A stretch of DNA of 64,000 bases from assembly GCA_022495005.1 (NCBI GenBank), contig JAGYXB010000560.1:186001-250000 (forward strand). Direction: 5' to 3'. Shown piece after piece: positions 48,201 through 56,306 of this stretch. The notes under the pieces are model-generated. The model saw only the letters and a list, made by a program, of their open reading frames with translations. It had not been told where the DNA came from and made no database searches. The position numbers and the translations under genes are program-made. The stretch is from Rhyacophila brunnea (lineage: Eukaryota; Arthropoda; Insecta; Trichoptera; Rhyacophilidae). How positions within the stretch are numbered: position 1 is the stretch's first letter; each line of letters starts with the position of its first letter.

Positions 48201-51200
48201 AAAAAAACTTAGACTATTTCTGGTTTTAAGGAAACGACAGTATTAAAACTGGAAAGTCGTTCGGACTATCAGTTCTAAATACAGACAAAGTGTGAATATA
48301 TTCGTAACAAAAATGATTTTAAATAAATTCTATAGGTAAAGAACCGTAAAATGAAAAGTGTAAAAATGCGTCGCAAAAAGTTTCGTCGTAAAACAGTGCG
48401 TCGCTGTAATTTACAGGGAGTCTTTTTCAACACATTATACTAATAGTTGGAGAAACTCTGAAAATCTACCCGATACTGCACAGTATTAAGACTTAGCCTA
48501 AACTGGCGCTACAGAAAATCCAGGTCCATGGGAGATTGCACAACTATTCTACACGATTCTGTCTCCCGTCGGTTACATTCAGCCTCTCTACGTTCCTTTT
48601 GACGTTATTCGCCCATCGCTTCCGGGGAGGCCCAGGAGCCGAGTGCGTAGAGAGGTTCCTTCATAAACTAAGTTGAGAGGTCTAGATCTTTTACTTATAA
48701 TAAAGCGACTGACCAATTGGTTACCTGCTCACGTTGTATACCCGGAATTTTGTCTTTTTGGACAGTAGTTTGGACTTGAATAGACAACGATTAATTATTA
48801 GGACTAGACGTTATAAGGGGTATCCTTTCTGATAAAATATAGTTTTTTTCAACACCCAATTCAACGTAGCAGATAGCTGTCAAATATGGTACATGGAAAG
48901 AATGAAGGCGCTCGCTAGCTCTATCCAGTCTTATCGGTCCCTAGTTCTTGGCGACCTATATTATATCGCGCACTCTTGTCTGCCTCCTTATTCTGTATGT
49001 AAAGATTCTTTGATTACGGTCATAAGACATCTATAATAATTGATGATATTAATTACATATTTTTCATAACTAAATAATATATTATCATAATTGGTTCCTA
49101 CTCGTACCTAATTGCAATGATTTTTTAGGGCGACGTCGGACCACAAGGTCCCCCTGGATCGAATGGATTAATGGGTTCCCCAGGACCAGATGGAATAAAA
49201 GGAGTTTCAGGAACGCCTGGACTTGAGGGACTACCAGGCATACAAGGAATAAAAGTATTTACCTAATTTTTCTTTTCATTGAGTTCTATCCGATACTACA
49301 CAGTTTTAAGCCTTAACCCAAACTGGTGCTACAGAACATCCAGGTCCATGGGCGACTGTACAACTATTCTACATGATTCTGTCTCCAGTCGGTTACATTC
49401 AAACTCTCTACGTCTCTCTTGACGTTATTTGCCCATCTCGTGAGGCCCAGGGGCCGAGTGCATACATGGGTGCCTTCATAAACATAAACCTCTAGATCAT
49501 TTGCTTATAATGAAGTGACTGACCAATTGGTTACCTGGTTACGTTGTATACCTGAAATTTTGTCTTTTTGGATAGTAGTTTGAACATAAATAGACAATTA
49601 ATTATTAGGACTAGATATTATAAGAGGTTTTGTTCTGATAAAATGTAGCGTTTTCCATACCAAATTCAACAGTTCTAGCAGAGAGTTATCAAATATGATA
49701 GATGGAAAGGATAAAGGCGTCCGCTCGACCCATCAACAACTTACTCTTCTCGGTTTCTAGTTTTTGGTGACCTTTATTAGGTTACATCACATTCTTTTGT
49801 ATGCCTCATTATTCTGTGTGTTGAGATTCTTTGATTACGTACATAAAGCACCTATAATTGAGATTTTTTTCATGATTTCATTTACCATTGTATTGTCGCC
49901 TCTTCTAAATCCGACTTGCCTCTCTCGGTTATTGTCATTTCCTACAATTTCCAGGCGGCTTAAATTATTTTTGTAAATTTTTTTATCAGAATTGGTAAAT
50001 GACTAATTGGCCGATAATTTTTAAAATCTTCGGGGGCTCGTTTCATATGAAGGATGCGAAAAATGAAGTGGATGGATTTGGAGGATTGAGGAAATTACCA
50101 AGTCCTTGGAAGTTGTCAACAGCCGTGCAAGCACTTTGTTAACAAATTTTATCGGCCCTCTTGAAATTATATATTGTTAATCCACCTTCTCGTAAAGCTT
50201 TCCAACTATCCATATTGGATGATCTGCTTCATAAGTACACACCAATATTTAACGTTATATTAACATGTAAATCGATAATTTTTTATAACAATAATTTAGG
50301 GTGACATTGGCGTACGGGGTCCACCTGGAAAAGATGGACTGTCAGGATCCCCTGGTGAAATTGGATACCAAGGTCAAAAGGGAGAGCCGGGGACGAATGG
50401 GCCACAAGGATTGCAAGGCTTACGTGGAGTGCAAGGAGAGATAGGATCTCCCGGTCTCAATGGGATCCAAGGTCAAAAAGGAGACCTAGGCCCAACGGGC
50501 TTAACTGGAAAGAATGGGGCCCAAGGAGCAACAGGATCTCCTGGTCGTGATGGATTCCAAGGTCAAGACGGAGAGCCGGGGACGAATGGACCACAAGGAT
50601 TGCAAGGCTTACGTGGATTCCAAGGTCAAAAAGGAGAGCAAGGACCAAGAGGCTATACTGGCATGACTGGAGCTCAGGTAGGCAACATTTTTTATTTTAA
50701 TTATTAACATTGTCAAAGGTTTCATAACCATAGCTTCTAGTGCTTTTCGCAACTACTAGTTTTTGAATTTAGAGTTTTTTTAAATGTTAGTACTTTCTAC
50801 GGTACTTCCAATTATAATGACTAAAATAACAGGTTATTACCCTACAATCTACATAGTCCCTACGCCCGCAAGAGATGTACCTAGAATGTACCTAAAGGTC
50901 AATTAGATTCATCGTAAATAAGACTTTAAAAATATTTTATGTCTATTATGTAATATAAACTATTGTAATACGTCGAAAGAATTTTAGAATATATTTCGTG
51001 TAGGTAGTTGATATACATTCTTTCTTCCATTACATTATGACAAATTAGTGTTTATCTTTATATCTTTCCATCAATAAATAACGGTGGAGAAATCTTTGCT
51101 CTGCGATTTTCTTAGACGCAAATGATCTAAAATGGGCCTTCAATTAATTGAAATCAGTCATAAAATTATTAAATTATAGCATAATCTAAAAGAGATTTTT

Positions 51201-54200
51201 AATTTATCACTATATTGTTAGGACAAACGATCAACATTCAACAATGTTTAAATAATTGACGTTCTGTGGGAGTACACTGATCACGCGTTGCTAAGAAACA
51301 GCAAATTATGGCAGAAATCGCATATTATATTCAATTGATAACAGATTCCGTGCACATGAAGCTATTTAGAGGGAATTTTGTTTACGTGGGACTCCATTAA
51401 CAGTGGGAGTAGCATATAAATATAAATAAAAACAGAATAATTAATTATTGTGCTATGCAACAGATTAATGTCGCTTCAAAAATAATTTATAAATTTAATT
51501 TTGAATGTTTTAGTGGTAGGTATATTATATTTTGTTAGTAATGTATCCATACATCATACATCTTAGATATGTGAAGAAAGAATGATACAGAATACTGTAT
51601 AAAAAATTGGGGCGGCATTTTAGCGCTGTCTAAGGGCGGCATTTTTTCTAGGGACGTCACTGCTTTGGATAAGACCAAGATAGAGGCAAATGCTGGAGGA
51701 GGCTAAGACCCACAGCACATACATATATTCATACCAACAAAAATGAGAAGATATATACAAACTTGATTACCTACACTGATGGTTGTCGCATTAAAAAATA
51801 TTACAAATGTTGATAAAACGAAAATTTGTCTTAAATTTTACAGGGCGAAAGAGGATTTTCGGGCAGTGATGGAATCCCAGGAATGAAAGGCGACAAAGGT
51901 GATTCGTACAGACAGTGGATTCAGGAAAATATTGATAATAATAATTATAGGATGACTGAAAAAAATAATGGAATCCCTACGATGTCTGGATCATCAAGGC
52001 TACAATCAATGGTGATGGAAACCTGAAATTCAGATTTTTTTTCTTTCATAACATTATTGCAATATAATTTAACATTCACAAGTAGTTATGCTAGTTGATA
52101 ACCTGTTTATTTTTAAAGAAATGCAAGGGTATGACAACTGAAGATTTCGTTGAATTCTGACTTCAACTATGCTGCTAGTAATATAATTTACCTTTATTAA
52201 AAGCCTATCAAGTTATACACATTTATATATATATATATATATAATAATGTGTATAAATAAAAATCCTTTTTATTTGAATTAAATCGAGGTTAAATAATAG
52301 TGCAACCATATCGAAAATTCGATATAAATTGAATGGATTTCAAGTTAAATATTACATACGTAGGTACCTACATTATTGAATATTTCAAAAATATTTAAAA
52401 CTAAAATTAAATAATAAAAATATCCATAGATTAATATGTAATAAAGAGGTTGAATTCACATTTTATAAAGTTTTTTTTATTGTATGTTTATCTTTGACTT
52501 TTTCTTTTTAATATTTTAGAAACGTGGATATTGATTAACTAATTAAAATAAGTCTTTTAAATGTAAATTATCTCTTAAACTTTGTATTTTGAGCCTCGTA
52601 GGCCGTTATAAGGGGTGTAGTTGTTATTTTATTAGTCAACTATCCCCGTTATTGTTTTATATTTGGACGGTTGCTTTTATAATATGTGACATGTGATATC
52701 GTATGGGCAGTGTTGAAGGAAAACACGAGTCGGTATTTGTATTGTTTATATGGCAGAAATACATTAGTGGTTTTTTTATTTTGTTAACTATCAATTCATG
52801 ATGGAACTACATTGTGTTTTGTTTAATTTAATAAAACACATTTTTTTGTAATACTTATTCTGCTTTTAATCAATAAATTAGGACCAGTTTCGTCGGCGTC
52901 AGAGGGACATTTTCAACAACTGGTCCTAATTTATTGATTAAAAGTGGTATAAGTACTACAAAAAAATGCGTTTTATTAAATTAAACAACAATACATTAGT
53001 GGTTATTACACAGCAGATAGCATGAAGTTATATTAAACTATATTTTGAGTGTGAAGTTGTATCATGACTCTTTTAACTGGATAATTTGGAAAAAGAGCTG
53101 AGCGCCTCGTAACCTCTACATAGATTCAAGGTCTCTAGACACCTGTAATTTACGTCTCGCCATTGTCTATGCTCTAAACATAATCATAACGTTTCAGTTG
53201 TAGAGTTTGGTAAAACCCACACAGTTAGTTCCTATTTATTGGCGGAACCTCAGAGAGTTAATAATATATACTATTATATTCTTAAATGTCATGTTTATTC
53301 AGTAGCATAAATTGATATTTAAAATTTGTTTTTAGCCACCGAGGTACATCTCAAGACCACGCGAATTTGGTGTCAACGGTAATATTTTTACATTATTAAA
53401 GCATTATAATTTTTTCCAATAGTAATTAATCATCATTTTAATAAGTACATTAAAATATTGTTGACATTGTTTTTAAAAAATCGATTTCCGTTGACCAAAA
53501 AAATTGAAGCGGCTGAACCCGCGTTTATAATATAAGGTTAGCTGGGGTATATAGATCAGTGGTTCTCATGTGCGGCCACCAGAGGATTTTGCTGTGGCCA
53601 CCAACATCATTTTCAGTATTTATTTTAATTTAATTAACTGGGTTAACGTTAAATATGTGTTATTGGAAATGAGTCATGACCAAGTACTGAAAAACCATTT
53701 TAATAATACCACGGTTGAAAAATTTTGATCGAAGTCATATTTACACGACTAAGTCAATTCAAAATATTGGCAACCATTGCTTTATTAATATTGTTGATTT
53801 TTCCTACTACTGTATACTGTGAAAGATCATTCAATGTAATGCACTTCATAAAAAACAAATATCGAAGGCAGTTGACAGATGTAAACTTAGAAGCAGCCAT
53901 GCGGATCGCATTGGAAAAAAGGAGTATTGAGGAATTACCATTTGCATTATTTTTAAATAAATAGATATGTACATAAATGTTCAAATGTCTTTTATTAAAT
54001 TGACTTGTCTATAAATAAATTGATCTATTTTTTAGTAAATAAAATTAAGCTTTAATTTTTTCAATCATAACAAAAAATGAAATTTTTTGCGGCCACCAGA
54101 CGTTTCCATAGAACTGTCGATGTCAATTGTGCGGCCAAGTTGAATTTCATTTTTATGTTGATTGACATAAAACTAATAAATCGCATGTACAGTAGGTAAC

Positions 54201-54616
54201 GGCTCATCTTTCGTAAGCGACGTCGGTGAAGCGATGAGCGGCGCGCGCAACTCAAACGTATAAACGTACAACCAAAAAAGGCTGTATACGAACATTTTCA
54301 CACACGGTTATACGTTTGAGTTGCGCGTGCCGCTCAACGCTTCGCGCGACTTCGCCAACGTTAAACGCTCCGTTAGAAGTGGAGTAAAGATGTATTATTA
54401 CATTGTGATACATACAATATAATATTTCGAAGTAACGAAGTAAAATTTCTTATATTATTAAATAAATAAATAACTTTGTTTTTAGGTGTGATGAATCAAG
54501 AATTACCGACTCACCACTATCATCAAGAACATTCATCTTACTCCGTAACCAGGGAATCCAATCCCGGGATCCCGGGATTCCAGACTAATTCCAATAGCTA
54601 TGGAAACTGGGATTAG
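35885..54616 (+). CDS. Membrane-anchored collagen, 12 exons, about 678 residues
   Basis: Twelve exons with GT/AG junctions keep one open frame from ATG 35885 to TAG 54614-54616. Order in the protein: cytoplasmic N-terminus (1-38), one membrane segment (about 39-57, [12 protein letters not shown]), a helical stalk (60-120), a short GEKGDKG block, a dibasic RRYKR at 157-161 that fits furin cleavage, two short helical exons, then Gly-X-Y repeats over five phase-0 exons plus part of a sixth. A non-collagen, His/Asn/Ser-rich tail follows. The type II orientation with a furin site is the plan of membrane collagens (types XIII, XVII, XXIII, XXV) and of ectodysplasin. It would act at the cell surface or as a shed matrix protein. 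One repeat break (SVRMLNPK) lies in exon 5. Exon 12 is followed by AATAAA at 54667. A paralogue begins at 61132. Confidence 0.85.
36329..37612 (+). mobile_element. Non-autonomous Helitron with internal tandem repeats
   Basis: The left part has TATAAAAATCAATATTTGTTTG, like the 5' ends of Helitrons. The right end is GAAGCCGGGTACTTC, a small hairpin, then AG and CTAGT (37608-37612). About eight imperfect copies of a 100-125 base unit (TCCTATACCATTCATCCGATTG..CCGCAAAGGTTTCTGAATTAG..CTTCTTC) fill the middle. A second 5'-end-like string at 36470 suggests a nested or recombined copy. Located in intron 1 of the collagen gene. Confidence 0.75.
37922..38090 (+). repeat. tRNA-derived SINE in intron 1
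   Basis: Head CACAATGGCCGAGCAGTTAC (A-box side) and GAGTTCGAATCCCGGGTC (B box), then a diverged body. Not a tRNA gene: no acceptor-stem pairing fits and the SINE tail follows. Confidence 0.75.
38791..40618. mobile_element. hAT element with perfect 8-bp duplication (1.83 kb)
   Basis: Ends CAGTGGTTCTTAACC and GGTTAAGAACCACTG; CTCTAATA stands directly outside both (38783-38790 and 40619-40626). No transposase was recognised. A 1-kb TTAA hairpin is nested in it at 38998-39997. Intron 1 of the collagen gene. Confidence 0.9.
38998..39997. mobile_element. 1-kb piggyBac-like hairpin, nested
   Basis: TTAA at 38998-39001 and 39994-39997. Arms of several hundred bases are inverted (GACATGCTCGTCGTAGGTCA near the left; its counterpart at 39970-39985). 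A half copy lies at 46945-47369. TTAA duplication suggests piggyBac-type mobilisation; no protein is encoded. Confidence 0.8.
40722..40849 (+). CDS. Membrane collagen exon 2 (short GXY block and furin site)
   Basis: Acceptor TTTTATTTCAG, donor GTAAGT. Phase 1 in, phase 0 out. Encodes [10 protein letters not shown], a spacer, and [13 protein letters not shown] with the R-Y-K-R cleavage-type site. Confidence 0.85.
41586..41654 (+). CDS. Membrane collagen exon 3
   Basis: 23 codons in phase 0 between TTATTTTCAG and GTATTT. Content [14 protein letters not shown]..; no motif, probably a linker after the cleavage site. Confidence 0.7.
41821..41964. mobile_element. 144-bp palindromic MITE with TTA duplication
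   Basis: Ends TGCCGGGTCCACA / TGTGGACCCGGCA; arms share GTCGCGCGACAACCTCGTTA. TTA flanks both sides, as in Harbinger-type MITEs. The open frame at 41723-41905 crosses it and is spurious. Confidence 0.8.
42174..42592. mobile_element. hAT MITE with perfect 8-bp duplication
   Basis: Ends CAGTGACGTC / GACGTCACTG with AACCAGCC directly outside both (42166-42173, 42593-42600). The left subterminal region has ATGCCGCCCCTAGGC. A solo end of the family is at 51608. Confidence 0.88.
42700..42753 (+). CDS. Membrane collagen exon 4
   Basis: 18 codons in phase 0 between GTTTTACAG and [24 protein letters not shown] is amphipathic and could help chain association before the triple helix. Confidence 0.7.
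43085..43262. repeat. Partial copy of the 10390 hAT MITE family
   Basis: Shares GTGCACTATTTACGTCAGATCTTA and CTTCGCCACT with the right end of 10390-10997, and TTAATTGAATTTTAAAA with its middle. Confidence 0.65.
43537..43851 (+). CDS. Membrane collagen exon 5 (Gly-X-Y repeats)
   Basis: 105 codons, phase 0, starting [12 protein letters not shown]. One interruption ([12 protein letters not shown]) breaks the Gly register for two triplets; the rest is regular. Confidence 0.95.
44060..44172 (+). pseudogene. Decayed collagen exon in intron 5
   Basis: The bases CTGGGCCTAGAGGATCGCTTGGGTTACAAGAAGTAAAA resemble the end of a collagen exon (GGACCTAGAGG...CTACAAGGAATAAAAGT). Upstream, CCAGGACTAGATGG and TACCTGGGGTTAAAG look like further Gly-X-Y wording. 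Frame and acceptor are lost, so it is not joined to the model. Confidence 0.5.
44225..44592 (+). pseudogene. LINE C-terminal remnant with (ATG)n tail
   Basis: Frames read [29 protein letters not shown] and WDREEWRS, the degraded C-terminal tail of a LINE (RWRWAGHVARM.., RW..LGEAY). CTAGCAGTGGATCGACC and (ATG)n follow at 44550-44592. It lies immediately before the duplicated exon block. Confidence 0.65.
44675..44800 (+). CDS. Membrane collagen exon 6
   Basis: 42 codons, 14 unbroken Gly-X-Y triplets, phase 0, beginning [16 protein letters not shown]. Its bases and about 85 bases of upstream intron are nearly the same as exon 8. Confidence 0.93.
45190..45310. repeat. Intron direct repeat, first copy
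   Basis: TAGTGACCGATATAGGAATTATGCGTATTAATATCA and neighbouring bases recur at about 46175-46275. The hAT remnant lies between the two. Confidence 0.75.
45365..45770 (+). pseudogene. hAT transposase remnant in the collagen gene intron
   Basis: Two overlapping frames joined by a frameshift near 45600 read [32 protein letters not shown] and [20 protein letters not shown], the hAT dimerisation end of the GTF2I-repeat/ZBED-like group. It ends at TAA 45768-45770. The N-terminal part is absent. Confidence 0.75.
46175..46278. repeat. Intron direct repeat, second copy
   Basis: Counterpart of 45190-45310. The open frame at 46090-46278 is an artefact over it. Confidence 0.7.
46329..46463 (+). CDS. Membrane collagen exon 7
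   Basis: 45 codons, 15 Gly-X-Y triplets, phase 0, beginning [13 protein letters not shown] and ending GLQGIK. Acceptor TTTTGTAG, donor GTATGT. Confidence 0.93.
46945..47369. mobile_element. Half copy of the 1-kb TTAA hairpin
   Basis: Matches the right part of 38998-39997 from GAATAATAAAATGCCTAATT to the end GAGCATTTCCCCCC and TTAA (47366-47369). The left part is missing. The TTAA coincides with the start of the Helitron copy at 47366. Confidence 0.75.
47366..47820 (+). mobile_element. Non-autonomous Helitron 3' part, copy 2
   Basis: Same sequence as 33757-34208, ending GAGCCAGCTGGCTCAG-CTAGT at 47820. Lies in intron 7 of the collagen gene. Confidence 0.7.
48466..49040 (-). pseudogene. Decayed LINE segment, copy A
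   Basis: On the minus strand [20 protein letters not shown] (about 48540-48630) is a LINE C-terminal tail. The whole segment recurs at 49288-49865 in the same orientation, flanking the exon 8 block. Confidence 0.65.
49129..49254 (+). CDS. Membrane collagen exon 8 (duplicate of exon 6)
   Basis: 42 codons, 14 Gly-X-Y triplets, phase 0. Begins [16 protein letters not shown] like exon 6, with a few changes later (SPGPDG for PQGSDG). The matching block extends from about 49045 to 49288. Confidence 0.93.
49288..50240 (-). pseudogene. Decayed LINE segment, copy A-prime plus reverse transcriptase piece
   Basis: The first 580 bases repeat 48466-49040. Further along, the minus strand reads [11 protein letters not shown] and, after breaks, [15 protein letters not shown] wording. 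The NYRPIS motif marks the start of LINE reverse-transcriptase domains. Many stops; non-functional. Confidence 0.65.
50300..50677 (+). CDS. Membrane collagen exon 9
   Basis: 126 codons, 42 uninterrupted Gly-X-Y triplets, phase 0. A segment [16 protein letters not shown] occurs twice within the exon, showing internal duplication. Acceptor TAATTTAG, donor GTAGGC. Confidence 0.95.
51608..51662. mobile_element. Solo right end of a hAT MITE family
   Basis: GGCGGCATTTTTTCTAGGGACGTCACTG is the reverse complement of the left end of the element at 42174. Confidence 0.7.
51844..52011 (+). CDS. Membrane collagen exon 10 (end of helix, non-collagen tail)
   Basis: Begins [20 protein letters not shown] and then leaves the Gly-X-Y pattern ([17 protein letters not shown]). 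A donor-like GTGATG after 52011 fits the phase of exon 11. Without splicing, the frame stops at TGA 52024-52026 after VMET, so a shorter isoform is possible. Confidence 0.85.
52208..52348. mobile_element. Palindromic MITE, diverged copy
   Basis: Arms carrying AAGTTATACACATTTATA and its inverse; related to the nested element at 1521-1655. Confidence 0.65.
52385..52520. repeat. Degraded arm of the TTAA element
   Basis: Resembles 2515-2640 (AATATGTAATAAAGAGGTTGAATTCACATTT and TTTATCTTTGA strings). Confidence 0.45.
52811..52992. mobile_element. Palindromic MITE in intron 10
   Basis: Arms of about 75 bases (GTTTAATTTAATAAAAC...AATTAGGACCAGTT) inverted around a 28-base loop. Confidence 0.8.
53336..53378 (+). 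CDS. Membrane collagen exon 11
   Basis: 43 bases; phase 0 in and phase 1 out. [14 protein letters not shown] between acceptor TTTTTAG and donor GTAATA. Phase agreement on both sides supports it despite the small size. Confidence 0.6.
53557..54085 (+). pseudogene. hAT remnant with dimerisation domain
   Basis: Left end CAGTGGTTCTCATG at 53557; the frame at 53725-53964 reads [35 protein letters not shown], the hAT C-terminus. The right end was not found, though GCGGCCACCAGA near 54090 echoes the left subterminal bases. Confidence 0.7.
54197..54375. mobile_element. GC-rich palindromic MITE
   Basis: Ends TAACGG / CCGTTA; the arms hold GCGCAACTCAAACGTATAA inverted. Lies just before exon 12. Confidence 0.65.
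54486..54616 (+). CDS. Membrane collagen exon 12 (C-terminus)
   Basis: Phase 1 in after GTTTTTAG. Reads [16 protein letters not shown], then [19 protein letters not shown] and stop. The GGGATCCCGGGATT bases resemble strings near 58430-58500, so part of this exon may come from a repeat. Confidence 0.65.
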
Positions 54617-54666
54617 TAAACATAATCCCGAGACTTTCAGGATTGATTTTTTTATCTATCACAATC

Positions 54667-54672
54667 AATAAA
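54667..54672 (+). promoter_or_regulatory. Poly(A) signal AATAAA
   Basis: 51 bases past the stop of exon 12, supporting this as the last exon. Confidence 0.5.
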
Positions 54673-54944
54673 ATTGGTATTTGTACAAAATCATTACCTA
54701 TGTTAGTGACGTGTATGTAACTGCATATACGGATAGTAAATAACCATTTTTTGCTGCCATACCAATGGTAACAACATTAGAGAAATACGCCACTGATGTG
54801 CAGGCACGCACTTGTTTATATCCCAATTTTTTTAATTTTCTCATTCAATTTGATACAAACATATCAACTAATGAATAGCAATTGTTGTTAGAATCTCGGA
54901 ATATTTATGAATTTTATTCTACGTATTGTACTTACTGTCAACAC

Positions 54945-55793
54945 CAGTGGCGCACCCAGGTGGGGGAGCAAGAGGCCCTGGCATCCCCAAACATCCCCCA
55001 CAATTATCAGAATGATTTTAAACATTGAAATTGAAAGCCAATAAACTATACCTTTGTTGGGCTTAGACAAATAAAAACAAGGCAAAAAAAATATTTGTAA
55101 TTCTCCAGCACCCTTTTTAGAAAAATTTCATAGATTTTAATTTCTAACACAAAAATTTCGAAACATTAATGTCAGGTTTTTCTAGAAACCTAATCCCTTG
55201 TCAAAAAATTCTCGGTGTCCACCCGAATTCTGAAGTGGTAAAGGTCATGGCTGGGGAGGACTGACAGGGATCTAGCCTGGGAGCCCGGTCTGTGGGGGGC
55301 CCGGTGCGTCGGGTTGACCAGATAAGTGAAATAAACACACATCATAAATTAGTTTCAATATTTAAAAAAGTCGCCTGCGGGGCTATTAACTTTACTTATT
55401 ACTATTAACGGATATATTAAGCGGAGGCCATAAACATTTTCAATTATGTAATTGTGCAATATATTTTTGATTATTATGTGTCGATACTCGACAGCTCCAT
55501 TAATAAAGTAGATGTATTAAAAATCGCCAATAATTCACTGTATAGTACCCTTAATTTGAACTAAAACACAATTTGAAATACGTTAATGTAGTGTTTTACA
55601 CTGTCTTTAATCTTAGCAGTAGGTAGAGGGCCCGTTTCAGGATATGAAGACCATGGTGTAGGTACACCGAGTGCAATAGACAAAAGGCCGATAAACGAGA
55701 AATTAGGCTGTGAAGAAGAAAAAGAGCCGATGGGACTAATTTACATTCTGCTCCTTGGGCCGCCCCCAATATTAAATCCTGAGTGCGCCACTG
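54945..55793. mobile_element. hAT element with perfect 8-bp duplication (849 bp)
   Basis: Ends CAGTGGCGCACCCAGG and CCTGAGTGCGCCACTG; GTCAACAC stands directly outside both (54937-54944, 55794-55801). Contains family D copy 3; no transposase. Confidence 0.88.
55240..55665 (+). repeat. Dispersed repeat family D, copy 3
   Basis: Best forward copy of the repeat at 4318-4741 (inverse), from CTGACAGGGATCTAGCCTGG to GGGCCCGTTTCAGGATATG. Inside a hAT element, as copy 1 is. Confidence 0.75.
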
Positions 55794-55854
55794 GTCAACA
55801 CAATATGAAATTTTTCTTTTATTTTAATTGAACTTAAATTTATTATCTTAAATA

Positions 55855-56138
55855 CAGGGGGTCCTCATTATCCGACAATTCGTTATCCGAGTTATCGCAT
55901 TTGCACAAAAATGCAAAAAAAAACTATAAAAACACAAGCGCAATCAATAGCGCACAATCGTCAACTACTGTTACTTTCAATCTTTCCATCCCACACTCTT
56001 ACGCTATTTCTGTCCTACGCATGTGTCTTTTTCTTTTCTAAAAGTGTCCCAATTAAACCCATTTACCAAGAAATTTTGGTCGCCGTTTTAAGAGGTATTT
56101 TTCGATACCAATTACCCTGGGATAACGAGGGGCCCCTG
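55855..56138. mobile_element. pogo/Tigger-like MITE
   Basis: Ends CAGGGGGTCCTCATTATCC and GGATAACGAGGGGCCCCTG flanked by TA on both sides. 284 bases; end sequence and TA target fit the pogo group. The open frame at 55911-56141 is spurious. Confidence 0.8.
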
Positions 56139-56306
56139 TAAATAAATAAAACTGTTTTACTTTCATATTATTATTTATATATTACAATATTATTTAATAC
56201 ATTAAATTTATGTATTTCTAAGATTTAATGTACACAATATTAATAATACATGTCTTAAATAGTATAAATTATACTAGGCATTTTGGACCGATATTTTTAT
56301 AATTAT

